Notes: a model not told the origin generated them from the letters alone. Numbered from the stretch's first letter, positions 7,575 through 16,502 are shown. The stretch: 41,892 nucleotides of DNA from an uncultured Bermanella sp. (GCA_913058575.1 CAJXRF010000051.1:1-41892); one strand, 5' to 3'. A program made the numbers and translations.

Positions 7575-10139
7575 TTAGTTTATTTCTTGTAATAATTGTT
7601 TGGGGGATGCTTTTAATACATCTCGGTTAGCGTAATAGCCACTCAATAAAATACTGCTTAAAGACAAAATAGGCACCGCCACCCAAAGGCTTAAATGAGG
7701 TGCCCAACTGACTTTAAAAATGATCATATACAAAGCCAAGCTAATGCCTTCAAAAGACAGCATGGCCAACAGGCTCGCCACCAATGCTAAAGTAATGTAT
7801 TCACTGCGAATACGATGTCGAATCATGTTTTCACTGGCGCCAAACGTGCGATAAAGCGCCGCCTCATGTTTACGTAAACTCAAAGTACTTAATAAAGTAG
7901 CAAACATCAGCACCATGGCGCACAGCAACACCAAAGCCAGAATGGCTTCAACTGCAATGCTGGTTTGCGCTAATATTTCCCGCACCTGCCCCAGTATTTG
8001 CTCTATTTCAATCACCGTCACCGCTTTAAATTGCTGGTTTAACGTTAATAACCATTTGCCCTCGCTAGGGGGCAAATAAAAGCTATTAATATAAGTATGG
8101 TGAAATTGGCTTAATACTTCAGGCTGAAATACCACATAAAAATTCGGCCTAAAGTTTTCCCATTTTACGCTGCGCAAATTTGCCACTTTAGTGACTATTT
8201 CTGTTCCGGCAATGTTAAATGTTATTTCATCGTTAATAGATACATTCAATTGCTTAGCAAGTTCGGCTTCAAGGGAAATCCAATTAGCCACTTTCACTTC
8301 ACTCACTATTTCCTTACTGTCTTTATTTTTACCATCATGCCCTTCGTTAACGGTATTTTTTACGTCAATTTCATTAAACCAATTCCCTTTGGTAATGGCT
8401 TCATCTTGGCGAAGGGTATCACTCCAAGTTAAGTTCAATTCACGTCTCAAGGCATTTGGGCCCGTTTCTTTAGGGAATAATTCGCTCACTTCAACATTGT
8501 TTATTTGCGTTAAGCGTCCTCGCACCATTGGGTAAAATTCACTGGCGCTTAACCCTTTGTTTTCCATGGCGGTGGCAAACTCGTCTTTTTTGTCCGGTAA
8601 AATATTAATGGCAAAGTGGTTAGCGGTGCCCTCTGGCACTTGTGCTTGCCAATTTTCAAATAAGTCTCCGCGCACAATCCAAATTAAGGCCACGGAGGTA
8701 AAAATAAAAGCAAAAGCGGCTATTTGTGAGCGCGCATAATATTGATGACGACTTAACTGGGTTAAGCCCAATTGCAAAGTACTAGGCAGCCACTTTTTAA
8801 CTTTCAATAAAGCGGCCAATAACAAGCTAGATAACACCCCGTACACCAGCAATAAAATGGCCAGCCCCACCACAAATACCACAGACAACATTAAACTGCC
8901 GGTAAGCAAAAATGCCAATGCCACCATCATGGCCACGGCTAATCCAAAAAACACATTGGCCTGCACAGACTTAGGCTTTAATTCTCGGCGTAATACTCTG
9001 GCGGGGCTCACTTTGTTTAAATTTAAAATGGGTGCTAAGGCAATCAGCATTAACACCATGGCAGCACTTAACATACTAATTAACACTGGCATGATTCGAG
9101 CAGGCATTAAATCTTTTGGTAAAATATCGGCAACAACACTTAATAACGCGAAGTGCAAAGCAAAGCCAATGAGCGCACCACACACCGCCCCTACGATGGC
9201 GGTGTACAATAACTTATAAATAAAGATCGTGCGTACCTGTTGACTACTGGCCCCTAAACACCTTAGTAAGGCTGCCGTATTAAAGTGACGTTCACTGTAG
9301 CGCTGCGCACATAGTGCAATGGCCACTGCCGCTAACAACACACTGATTAAACTGGCCAAGGATAAATACTGCTGAGCCTTAGATAACGCATCACTCACAT
9401 TATTTTGACTGTCTTTAATGCCTGCCAGCTTTTCAGCTTTACTTAATTGAGGCTCCAGCCATTCAACAAATTCTTTGAGTGCCCCTTCAGGGCCAGTGTA
9501 ATAATGCTTAAACCAAATTCGACTGCCCTCAGACACCACAGCCGTTTTAGGCACATCTAAACGATTCATTAATATTCGCCCAAACGGGCTGAATAAACTG
9601 CCACTTCTATCTGCGTCTTGTTGGAGTATTTTTTCAATCACAAATACGCCATCGCCAATTTCAATGTCATCGCCAATCTGGGCACTGAGTTTTTGTAATA
9701 TTCGCTCCTCCACCCACACATTGCCCTGACGAGGGGCCGCCTTTACAAGCTCTCCTTTGCCATATAAGACTTGGCTAACTTGGTTATAGCCTTTCAAGGG
9801 GTAGTTATCTTGTACCGATCGCACTCTTACCAATTGCAATTGATCATGAGCAAACGCCATGGTTGAAAAGCCCAGCGCTTGAGAGTTTTCTAAGCCAAGG
9901 GACTTTGCCTTTGTGACAAAGTCGGGGCTGATTTCACGACTGCTAAAAAGCGTTAAATCCCCTGCTATTAATTCGCTAGCACGATAATGCATAGTGCGGG
10001 ACAAGCGATCACTAAAGCTTGAGATCATGCTCATGCTCACGGCCGCCAGCAGGGTTGCCAAAATCAATAGCCGCTTTTCATTGCTGCGTAAATCATTTAA
10101 CCAATGCTTAAAGGATAACGCTAATAACATGCCTTTCAT
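7575..10139 (-). CDS. ybbP: ABC transporter permease, YbbP-like (FtsX/MacB-type)
   Basis: Large 854-residue inner-membrane permease. It has one N-terminal membrane segment (about 20-40), a large periplasmic domain (about 50-250), several central membrane helices (about 255-490), a second periplasmic domain (about 500-715) and three C-terminal helices (from about 720). This doubled FtsX arrangement is typical of YbbP. Family members work with a MacB/LolD-type ATPase and extract or move lipophilic substrates rather than performing classical import; the substrate of YbbP is unsettled. The ATG overlaps the stop of the ATPase gene by 4 nt (ATGA), indicating translational coupling. Confidence 0.92.
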   Translation of the reverse strand: MKGMLLALSFKHWLNDLRSNEKRLLILATLLAAVSMSMISSFSDRLSRTMHYRASELIAGDLTLFSSREISPDFVTKAKSLGLENSQALGFSTMAFAHDQLQLVRVRSVQDNYPLKGYNQVSQVLYGKGELVKAAPRQGNVWVEERILQKLSAQIGDDIEIGDGVFVIEKILQQDADRSGSLFSPFGRILMNRLDVPKTAVVSEGSRIWFKHYYTGPEGALKEFVEWLEPQLSKAEKLAGIKDSQNNVSDALSKAQQYLSLASLISVLLAAVAIALCAQRYSERHFNTAALLRCLGASSQQVRTIFIYKLLYTAIVGAVCGALIGFALHFALLSVVADILPKDLMPARIMPVLISMLSAAMVLMLIALAPILNLNKVSPARVLRRELKPKSVQANVFFGLAVAMMVALAFLLTGSLMLSVVFVVGLAILLLVYGVLSSLLLAALLKVKKWLPSTLQLGLTQLSRHQYYARSQIAAFAFIFTSVALIWIVRGDLFENWQAQVPEGTANHFAINILPDKKDEFATAMENKGLSASEFYPMVRGRLTQINNVEVSELFPKETGPNALRRELNLTWSDTLRQDEAITKGNWFNEIDVKNTVNEGHDGKNKDSKEIVSEVKVANWISLEAELAKQLNVSINDEITFNIAGTEIVTKVANLRSVKWENFRPNFYVVFQPEVLSQFHHTYINSFYLPPSEGKWLLTLNQQFKAVTVIEIEQILGQVREILAQTSIAVEAILALVLLCAMVLMFATLLSTLSLRKHEAALYRTFGASENMIRHRIRSEYITLALVASLLAMLSFEGISLALYMIIFKVSWAPHLSLWVAVPILSLSSILLSGYYANRDVLKASPKQLLQEIN

Positions 10140-10813
10140 GCGCTTAGACTCTCAGTTAATACGCCATCTTCCAAATGCACTTGGCGCTGGCATTGATTGG
10201 CAAGGTCATCGTCATGGGTGACAAGAATAAGCGTAATATTTAATTCACCATTTAAATTAAACAATAAGTCCACGATGGTTTGGCCTGTGTGTTCGTCTAA
10301 ATTGCCAGTGGGTTCATCGGCAAAGAGAATGTCAGGCTCGCAAGCAAATGCTCGGGCAATGGCCACTCGCTGTTGCTCTCCGCCACTGAGCTGATTGGGT
10401 TGATGATGAAGTCGCTGCCCTAATCCTACTTTTTCTAACCAATCTATGGCCTTTCCACGAGCGTCACTATCAAAACTTAATTCTAACGGCAGCATAACGT
10501 TATCTAGCGCACTTAAGTGGGGAAGCAACTGGAAGTTTTGAAATATAAAGCCCACATGATCTTTACGGATAGCCGCACGACCATCTTCATCTAACACTGA
10601 TAGGTCTTTACCTTGGACAAATATGTGTCCAGAACTGGCGCTATCTAAGCCTGCTAATAAACTCAACAATGTCGATTTACCTGAACCACTTTTGCCCACA
10701 ATGGCCAGTGACTCGCCTTTTTGCACGGTTAAGTTTACCGAACTTAAAATATCTAAACTTTGCTCGCCCATGGTTAATGACTTGCAAAGATTTTGTACAT
10801 CTATAATGGCCAT
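10136..10813 (-). CDS. ybbA: ABC transporter ATP-binding protein, YbbA-like
   Basis: 225-residue ATPase of the MacB/LolD group. Walker A is GKSGSGKST (40-48), Q-loop near 92 (FQNFQLLPH), signature LSGGEQQR (142-149), Walker B ILFADEP with Glu167, and the H-loop histidine in LVTHDDD. It drives the adjacent YbbP permease. In many proteobacteria this gene is divergent from tesA; here a MITE-like element and an AraC gene lie upstream instead, and tesA is about 18 kb away. An AAGAG site precedes the ATG. Confidence 0.95.
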   Translation of the reverse strand: MAIIDVQNLCKSLTMGEQSLDILSSVNLTVQKGESLAIVGKSGSGKSTLLSLLAGLDSASSGHIFVQGKDLSVLDEDGRAAIRKDHVGFIFQNFQLLPHLSALDNVMLPLELSFDSDARGKAIDWLEKVGLGQRLHHQPNQLSGGEQQRVAIARAFACEPDILFADEPTGNLDEHTGQTIVDLLFNLNGELNITLILVTHDDDLANQCQRQVHLEDGVLTESLSA

Positions 10814-10914
10814 GGCGCTGCTCTTCGGTGATCATCTAAAAGTGCTCTATGAGATCATTATTTGTCCGTTATGTTCAAGCACCACTTAAGTATTTTTATA
10901 AATGAAACAGTAAA

Positions 10915-11191
10915 GGGCACCTCTATTAATTGATTACTTTCTCTGCGTGACCCCAAGCATACATTGACAAGGCGCGCTGCGAAGTAAAATGGTGATTCCA
11001 TTTTCAAGCAGTGCAACGCCGACAGTGTGTGCTTGGGGCCGCGCCCTTTGGGGCTTTACGCCTTGTCCATACTCGGCGTTGGTCTTCCTTGAAAGGCAAT
11101 AAGCATTTCTTCAAAAGCCCGTCTTCCTTCTTTTATTAAGAAAGTGAACAAGGCGTAAAGCCAGAGGTGCAAGCTATTAATAGAGCTGCCC
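10915..11191. mobile_element. MITE-like non-coding inverted-repeat element
   Basis: This fills most of the 522-bp gap between ybbA and the AraC gene and contains no convincing gene. Its ends are 16-nt inverted repeats differing at one base: GGGCACCTCTATTAAT (10915-10930) and ATTAATAGAGCTGCCC (11176-11191). Inside, CCCCAAGCATACA (10951-10963) pairs with TGTGTGCTTGGGG (11026-11038), enclosing a perfect AAAATGG / CCATTTT hairpin (10986-11004). CTTTACGCCTTGT (near 11054) is inverted at ACAAGGCGTAAAG (near 11149). A TAA-like duplication may flank it, but this is ambiguous. Terminal repeats without a transposase suggest a miniature element mobilised in trans. Confidence 0.6.
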
Positions 11192-11335
11192 TAAGTCCAA
11201 TAACGCAACAGCCATAGGGCATTTTGGCTCACTCCTCTTCTGCTAGATAGTTAACTTGCCCCCTGCTAGAATTCGCCATTATTAAAGGCAAAGACACGCT
11301 CTGCCGAAAACGACCTTGAAAATTGAGTTATCGAC

Positions 11336-12361
11336 ATGGCAACCATCGGCACCCACTATATTTTAACCGCTCTGGGTGGCGCTAAAGCTCGTGGAATAGA
11401 CACCAAGGCGTTATTAAAAAAAGCCCGCATCCCTGAAAAACCCTTAAAGAATCCTAAAGCTCGCTTTCATGTGGATTTAGTAGCAAGGCTTTATGCTGAT
11501 ATTGCCCAAGCTTTGAATGATGAGTTTATGGGCTTCACCGAAAAACCCATTAAAGTTGGCACTTTTGAATTAATGGCCGACTGGGTCAGCCACAGCACCA
11601 CGTTGGAAGAACTTTTACAAAAAGGCATTCGCTTTTACAACCAAATAACCGATGAAGTACAAGTCTCACTGGAAATTGAAGACGAACACGTGTATTTCAC
11701 CTCTACCTTTCGACGCCCTGAATTAGACTTTGAACACTTCTACATAGAATATTGGCATGTGATCTGGCATCGCTTTGCCAGTTGGTACATAGGTAAACCC
11801 ATTAAATTGTTAGGGGCTTATGTGAATTACACACCCCTTGATAGCGATGAATTTGAAGTCCTTTACCGCTGCCCTACTTATTTAAAAAGCAAAGTAAATC
11901 GTTTAGTGTTTCACCGTAAATACCTAGAAGAACCCTTGGTAAAAACCCAGCGCGACCTACAAGTATTTTTACGCCGCGCCCCTATCGATTTACTCACCAT
12001 ACCAGGGGAAGATACCAGCTTAACCGCCCGCATTAATCAAATGTTAGAGCCTAAAAACTTTAAAGAAGAAGACCGCTTAACACTGCCAGGCAGCGAATCC
12101 ATTGCCAAACAACTTAGCATGAGTGAACAAACCTTGCGGCGAAAATTAAGTGCTGAGGGCATTAGTTACCAACAAATAAAAGATAACCTTAGGCATGATT
12201 TAGCCAATAAATTATTGGGCAATCGCAGCCTTACCATTTCCCATATTGCCAAACAGTTAGGCTTCAGTGAGCCACGGGCCTTCACACGGGCCTACAAACA
12301 ATGGGCAGGCATGACCCCTAAAGAATTTCGCCAGTTGCGCTTGGCCAAAAAGAATCGCTAG
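11336..12361 (+). CDS. AraC-family transcriptional regulator (arabinose-binding-like N-domain)
   Basis: 341 residues. The N-terminal ~200 residues (ILTALGGAKARGIDTKALL, LFELMADW-like core) resemble the arabinose-binding-type sensor domain common in OruR-like regulators. The C-terminal ~110 residues hold the two AraC helix-turn-helix units: SIAKQLSMSEQTLRRKL and ISHIAKQLGFSEPRAFTRAY, with the closing signature WAGMTPKEFR. It is monocistronic and follows the MITE-like element. Target genes are not evident. The DGC-protein gene downstream, 140 bp away on the same strand, is possible. Confidence 0.92.
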   Translation: MATIGTHYILTALGGAKARGIDTKALLKKARIPEKPLKNPKARFHVDLVARLYADIAQALNDEFMGFTEKPIKVGTFELMADWVSHSTTLEELLQKGIRFYNQITDEVQVSLEIEDEHVYFTSTFRRPELDFEHFYIEYWHVIWHRFASWYIGKPIKLLGAYVNYTPLDSDEFEVLYRCPTYLKSKVNRLVFHRKYLEEPLVKTQRDLQVFLRRAPIDLLTIPGEDTSLTARINQMLEPKNFKEEDRLTLPGSESIAKQLSMSEQTLRRKLSAEGISYQQIKDNLRHDLANKLLGNRSLTISHIAKQLGFSEPRAFTRAYKQWAGMTPKEFRQLRLAKKNR

Positions 12362-12501
12362 TGAACGACCAATAGACCCTATACCACCTAAAAGACTGGC
12401 TACCCTCTTCTAAATAAGCCAACTACCCATTTGGGGTAATTATTCTATGCCCCCCTAAATGCTACTTTTACTGCCATTCTTTATTTCACTTGGAGGTAAG
12501 C

Positions 12502-12888
12502 ATGGCAAAAAAAGATTTACCTCTGGTATATAGCTGCTCTGGCTGTTCAAACATTGCCCAACTGGCCAACCAAGTGGCGCTGGAATTAGACCGTGAAGAG
12601 ACAGCAGAAATGTCTTGCATCGCAGGTGTCGGCGGCGGTGTTAAAAGCTTGGTTAAGCAAGCTCAAAACGCCAGCCTAATTATTGCCCTAGACGGTTGTG
12701 CTTTGCATTGCGTGAAAAATTGCCTAGAGCAGCACGGCGTTAGTACGGTTCACCACCACACTCTGACCGATTACGGCATAAAAAAACGTAAACATTTTGA
12801 CTTTAATCAAAGCGATGTGAAAATCGTAAAGGATCTTGTTTTAAAAGACCTTCTGGCCAATTCCTGCGTACACGAAACATTGCAATAA
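12502..12888 (+). CDS. DGC-domain putative zinc-binding protein
   Basis: 128 residues from the ATG at 12502, which has an ideal GGAGG at 12492-12496. A TTG four codons earlier overlaps that site and is less likely. The cysteine layout is that of the DGC (putative zinc-binding) family: YSCSGCSN (C12, C15), MSCIAGVGGG (C39), and DGCALHCVKNC (C66, C70, C74). The DGC triplet is seen directly. Proteins of this family are thought to bind a metal through these cysteines; the biochemical role is not settled. It is followed after 12 nt by a small gene that is probably in the same operon. Confidence 0.85.
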   Translation: MAKKDLPLVYSCSGCSNIAQLANQVALELDREETAEMSCIAGVGGGVKSLVKQAQNASLIIALDGCALHCVKNCLEQHGVSTVHHHTLTDYGIKKRKHFDFNQSDVKIVKDLVLKDLLANSCVHETLQ

Positions 12889-12900
12889 ATAGGTAATTTC

Positions 12901-13272
12901 ATGGAAACTCATCAGTACTTTTATCGGTGCGCGGCATTCACCCGCAAGAACAACACCATTGCCCTTGCTGACATATATCAACCTGAGCACACCTCTGAAT
13001 TGGAAGAGTGGTTTGGTGTGGTGATTTCTTTGGCCGATGGCCAACATACCTTGCAAGAGCTTATGGACTACATGGCCAAGCAATACACCCAAGCCCCGTC
13101 CAATTTAGAAGAAACATTAAACTCTGTAATAGAAAGATTAGTTGAAGGGAAGTTAATTAAATTAAGCTCAACAAAAGTGCAACTGCCTTATTACTTAGCC
13201 AACCCTATTGAACAACTGGATATTGAAAAAGCCAAACAGCTGATGGAGAAAGACGGCTACACCCTTCATTAA
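12901..13272 (+). CDS. Small protein with PqqD-like winged-helix features
   Basis: 123 residues, soluble, no signal. The core (about 40-88: SLADGQHTLQELMDYM through VIERLVEGKLIKL) resembles the winged-helix fold of PqqD-like proteins, where a loop before the first helix reads DG-x3-hydrophobic-x2-L. Such folds bind peptides in RiPP pathways, but no radical-SAM or precursor gene is seen here, so this may only be a fold resemblance. A short C-terminal tail ends in DGYTLH. It lies 12 nt after the DGC-protein gene, so the two are probably cotranscribed. Function unknown. Confidence 0.7.
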   Translation: METHQYFYRCAAFTRKNNTIALADIYQPEHTSELEEWFGVVISLADGQHTLQELMDYMAKQYTQAPSNLEETLNSVIERLVEGKLIKLSSTKVQLPYYLANPIEQLDIEKAKQLMEKDGYTLH

Positions 13273-13280
13273 CCAAAGCT

Positions 13281-13763
13281 TTACTCATAAGGGTTTACTT
13301 TTCTTAACGTGCCCACCGCCAATGCAAATGACAATAAAATAATGCTGTTAAATAGCACAGGTAAAATTAAGAATAGGTAACCAAGCTCATGCACATGAGA
13401 CCCTCCAATAATGGCGGTCACAGCGGTAGCACCGCCTGGTGGGTGCAAGCAGCGCAGCCAGTGCATGCATACCATCGCAAGAGGTACAGCCGCCGAGGCT
13501 GCTAACAAATCATTGCTCATAAGCAAATGGCAACTCACCCCTACAAACCCAGAAATTAAATGCCCCGCCACTAAATTCCAAGGCTGTGAAGCGGGTGAGT
13601 TTGGCATGCCAAATAACAGCATGGCAGAAGCGCCAGTAGACGCTAAAATCATGGCGTGGTTTTCAACACTGAGAATACTAAAACTAAAAAATGAAGCCGC
13701 CAGCGTCGCGATAAATGCACCTATCACCGACACCATTATTTCAAAATGGCTCATCTTATCCAT
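13281..13763 (-). CDS. HPP-family integral membrane protein
   Basis: 160 residues with four to five predicted membrane segments (about 8-30, 38-55, 65-82, 86-104, 125-150). The family-defining LHPPGGATAV motif lies at 106-115, and GASAMLLFGMP and SQPWNLVAGH are also typical. HPP proteins sit in the inner membrane; some members have been linked to nitrite transport in chloroplasts and cyanobacteria, but the role in this group is unknown. It converges on the PqqD-like gene with 8 bp between, and lies downstream of marR on the same strand with a 75-bp gap. Confidence 0.9.
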   Translation of the reverse strand: MDKMSHFEIMVSVIGAFIATLAASFFSFSILSVENHAMILASTGASAMLLFGMPNSPASQPWNLVAGHLISGFVGVSCHLLMSNDLLAASAAVPLAMVCMHWLRCLHPPGGATAVTAIIGGSHVHELGYLFLILPVLFNSIILLSFALAVGTLRKVNPYE

Positions 13764-13838
13764 GTATAAACATCTCCCTTACCAAGGTATTGCCTAAAAG
13801 CCCCATAACTAATATTAGCGGATTGTTAAACGAATTTT

Positions 13839-14279
13839 TCACCGATCCCACTGTTCGCTTTTCAAGTTTTCCGTCATTAATAGCGCCACTCGATTGAATG
13901 CCTCTAAATCTTCAAGTGCAATGTCTTTTTGCATGAATTGCATAATTTCCTTTTGCACCTGCCCCATCACTTTCACCATTTCCACCCCAGATGGGGTTAA
14001 GGAAATAAATTGGCTGCGTTTATCCTTAGGGTTAGGTTGCTTGCATACCAATGAACGATTAATTAAGTCATTCACCAAGCGCGTGACCTGAGCCTTGTCA
14101 CGTCCCATGGTGAGCGCAATATCTTGGGCTGTGCAGGGTGATGTTCGATTAATGATATGCAAAGACTTCACATGCATGGGGGCAATGCTGGATCCTGTAT
14201 CACTCAAGGCTTTGAGCATGCGGGCTTTGAATTGATAAAACAGACCAAAGATATTGTCTTGCATTGAATTTGATTCCAT
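13839..14279 (-). CDS. MarR-family transcriptional regulator
   Basis: 146 residues from the ATG at 14279, chosen because an AAGGG site lies 7 nt upstream. A GTG one codon earlier is possible. The winged helix-turn-helix is clear: CTAQDIALTMGRDKAQVTRL (recognition region) followed by the wing PNPKDKRSQFISLTPSG, with the DKR signature. It is divergent from the siderophore-interacting protein gene, and the shared region carries two palindromes that overlap the promoters. The simplest model is a dimeric repressor controlling itself and that flavoprotein. Confidence 0.94.
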   Translation of the reverse strand: MESNSMQDNIFGLFYQFKARMLKALSDTGSSIAPMHVKSLHIINRTSPCTAQDIALTMGRDKAQVTRLVNDLINRSLVCKQPNPKDKRSQFISLTPSGVEMVKVMGQVQKEIMQFMQKDIALEDLEAFNRVALLMTENLKSEQWDR

Positions 14280-14296
14280 CACATCGCCCTTATGTA

Positions 14297-14338
14297 GTTG
14301 ACCTTATCAACTTAATTAAATATAGTTGATAATGTCAA
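14297..14338. promoter_or_regulatory. Promoter and two MarR-type operators between marR and the siderophore-interacting protein gene
   Basis: A sigma70 promoter reading rightward is visible: TTGACC (14298-14303), 17 bp, TATAGT (14321-14326). Two TTGA-N5-TCAA palindromes coincide with it: 14298-14310 covers the -35 (extended to GTTGA/TCAAC at 14297-14311), and 14326-14338 begins at the end of the -10 and covers the predicted start. Centres are 28 bp apart. On the other strand TTGACA (complement of 14333-14338) could be the marR -35, so both directions would be repressed from the same sites. Confidence 0.65.
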
Positions 14339-14425
14339 TTATATTTAAACCTCTCATGGATACAAGATAATTAACACCCCTTAAAGGACTAGGAAGCACC
14401 CATCAAACCTTCATAGGAGCCTAAT

Positions 14426-15139
14426 ATGAGCCGAAAAATGAGAATGACGCAAGTGGACGCTATCCAAGACATTAGCCCCCATATGCGCCGAATTACCCTA
14501 GGTGGCAGTGATCTTAATGACTTTCCCATAGAGCAAGAAAGTGCCCATGTTAAAGCGATTTTTCCTCAGTCCAAACAAGGCTTGCCCAAGTTAGGCTTGT
14601 ACCTAGGTGCCAAGAAATGGATGCGCTCATATACGGTACGCGCCTTTGATCAACACACCAAAAAACTCACCATTGATTTTGCCGTGAACGACCATCACGG
14701 CTTAGCCACTCACTGGGCAAGTGATGCACAAGTGGGGGATTACCTAGGGATTTCAGGGCCAGGCCCCACGAAACACACTAACCTTAATGCCCCTTGGCAC
14801 CTAATGGCCGCTGACATTACAGGCCTACCTGCCTTGGCCGCCATTTTGGAAAAGTTGCCCAAAAAAGCTCAAGGGTATGCTTTTATTCAAATTCCCCATA
14901 AAGCCGATATGCAAACCATCAAGTCTCCTAAAGGAATCAAAATTCAATGGCTAATTAATTCTGATATCCATAAAAACCGTCTACTGGAAGCGCTCTCTAA
15001 CATCTCTTGGCAAGATGGCAGCCCAGCGATATTTATTGCCACACAAAGTGCCCATATGAAAACGCTGAAAGCTTATGTTAAAAAACAACCTAATTATCAA
15101 AAAGCTTATACCTATGCGTCAGGCTATTGGAAAGCTTAA
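14426..15139 (+). CDS. Siderophore-interacting protein, NAD(P)H-dependent ferric-siderophore reductase family
   Basis: Cytosolic flavoprotein that reduces iron bound to imported siderophores so that it is released. The 237-residue protein has the FAD-binding barrel with RSYTVR (67-72), then FAVNDHHGLATHWA, GDYLGISGPGP and the start of the NAD(P) domain ADITGLPALAAILE, ending in YASGYWKA as in YqjH/ViuB proteins. It is a little shorter than many members. No siderophore synthesis or receptor genes are nearby. Divergent marR and shared operators suggest it responds to the MarR ligand rather than, or in addition to, Fur. Confidence 0.92.
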   Translation: MSRKMRMTQVDAIQDISPHMRRITLGGSDLNDFPIEQESAHVKAIFPQSKQGLPKLGLYLGAKKWMRSYTVRAFDQHTKKLTIDFAVNDHHGLATHWASDAQVGDYLGISGPGPTKHTNLNAPWHLMAADITGLPALAAILEKLPKKAQGYAFIQIPHKADMQTIKSPKGIKIQWLINSDIHKNRLLEALSNISWQDGSPAIFIATQSAHMKTLKAYVKKQPNYQKAYTYASGYWKA

Positions 15140-15299
15140 TGGCTAACACCTTTAAAAAATTAGCTAAAACTTAAACACCTATTACTTACAAACTAGCACC
15201 AAATCAAAATGCTTTTATTAAGCAGTTAGCTCTTTACCCATGTGGGTATATGTCCTATGTTTCGTTTAACTTAATCTATAAACGTAACCGACATTCATT

Positions 15300-16460
15300 A
15301 TGCCTATTCAATTTGGCCCTGAAGTAAACCGTGCTGGCTCTGACTCTATAAAATGGAAGCGCTACGCAAACCAAGACATTTTGCCCATGTGGGTGGCCGA
15401 CATGGATTTTCATGTGGCGCCTGAGATTGTGCAAGCGATAAATGAACGCAGTGATCACGGAGTATTAGGCTATGGCTCTGATAATCCAGAGCTTATGAAT
15501 TTGATTGTTGATCACTGTCAAAAGCATTATCAATGGACCATAAAGCCCGAATGGATTGTTTTAACCCCCGGCGTCGTAAAAGGCTTGAACATTGCCCGCG
15601 CCATAGCCGCTAAAAAAGGTAAACCAGCAGGCATTACTGCCCTGCCAGTCTACCCGCACTTAAAACAGCATGCCCCCATCATTGAATTTGAAAACCAAAC
15701 CTTTCTGGCCAATGGCTTTGATCAAAGCTGGTCTTTAAATTTAAAAGAAATGGCACAAAACATAACTGAAAAAACTGGGGTAATGTTGTTATGCAACCCA
15801 CATAACCCCATCGGCAAAGTGTATTCAAAGCAAGAGTTAACTGAGCTTGCTCAACTGTGTATCAAGCACGACTTAATTATTTGTTCCGATGACATTCATT
15901 GCGATTTAATTCTAAACGGCAAACCCCATGTACCCATCGCCAGCCTTAGCGAAGACGTGGCGCAACGTAGCATTACCTTAATGGCCCCCAGTAAAACTTT
16001 TAATATCGCCGGTTTAGATACCGCCTTTGCAGTGATTCCCAACCCTAAAATGCGCAAGCAATACAGTGAGTATATGTACGGCTTAGTGGGTCACGTGAAC
16101 ATTATCGGCAGCCAAGCAGCCATCGCCGCTTATAAATACGGTGAATCGTGGCGTTTAGAATTAATTGAATACCTTCAAAAAAATAACCAATTAATTCAAG
16201 AGCGCATTGATTCTATTAAAGGTATTTCCATGCGCCCTGTAGAGGCCACTTATTTAGCTTGGCTTAATGTGGAGGAGTTAAAACTAGATAACCCTCAAAA
16301 ATATTTTGAAGAGTTTGGTGTTGGCATGTCAGCAGGAGCTGAATTTGGCGACAACCGTTATGTACGCCTTAATTTTGGTTGCCAACGATCACTGCTTAAA
16401 GAAGCGTTAAATCGAATTGAAAAAGCCGTTCAGGAAAGAGTGTTAAATTTGGGGAAATAA
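15300..16460 (+). CDS. PLP-dependent MalY/PatB-type aminotransferase or cystathionine beta-lyase
   Basis: 386-residue fold-type I PLP enzyme. The N-terminus KWKRYANQDILPMWVADMDF is the hallmark of MalY/PatB C-S lyases. Also visible: CNPHNPIG (substrate-binding Asn), ICSDDIHCDL (Asp binding the pyridine N), the PLP lysine near 231 in APSKTFNIAGLD, and RLNFGC (Arg for the carboxylate) near the end. The likely reaction is cleavage of cystathionine or cysteine conjugates to a thiol or H2S, pyruvate and ammonia. Upstream, TACCC-ATGT-GGGTA (15235-15248) is a small palindrome. Gene symbols malY or patB would both be by analogy only. Confidence 0.93.
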   Translation: MPIQFGPEVNRAGSDSIKWKRYANQDILPMWVADMDFHVAPEIVQAINERSDHGVLGYGSDNPELMNLIVDHCQKHYQWTIKPEWIVLTPGVVKGLNIARAIAAKKGKPAGITALPVYPHLKQHAPIIEFENQTFLANGFDQSWSLNLKEMAQNITEKTGVMLLCNPHNPIGKVYSKQELTELAQLCIKHDLIICSDDIHCDLILNGKPHVPIASLSEDVAQRSITLMAPSKTFNIAGLDTAFAVIPNPKMRKQYSEYMYGLVGHVNIIGSQAAIAAYKYGESWRLELIEYLQKNNQLIQERIDSIKGISMRPVEATYLAWLNVEELKLDNPQKYFEEFGVGMSAGAEFGDNRYVRLNFGCQRSLLKEALNRIEKAVQERVLNLGK

Positions 16461-16464
16461 TCGC

Positions 16465-16502
16465 ATGACTTGTTGTTACAACAAACTGCAATAACAAGTC
16501 AT
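16465..16502. terminator. Stem-loop between convergent genes, probable terminator
   Basis: Perfect 10-bp arms ATGACTTGTT and AACAAGTCAT surround an 18-nt loop that itself contains TTGTTG/CAACAA self-complementarity. It lies between the lyase stop and the convergent asparaginase-like gene. The U-tract is weak on both sides, so efficiency is uncertain. Confidence 0.5.

Noticed and set aside
7575-10139. Several rightward open frames of 60-120 codons opposite the ybbP gene (for example 8191-8535 and 8857-9219)
   Set aside because: They lie wholly inside a convincing gene on the other strand, have low-complexity translations and no start signals.
12424-12438. TACCC-ATTTG-GGGTA palindrome before the DGC-protein gene
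   Set aside because: Arms of 5 bp are too short to claim an operator on their own, although a similar TACCC/GGGTA occurs at 15235-15248.
12490-12501. TTG start for the DGC-protein gene four codons upstream
   Set aside because: It overlaps the GGAGG site, which is ideally placed for the ATG at 12502.
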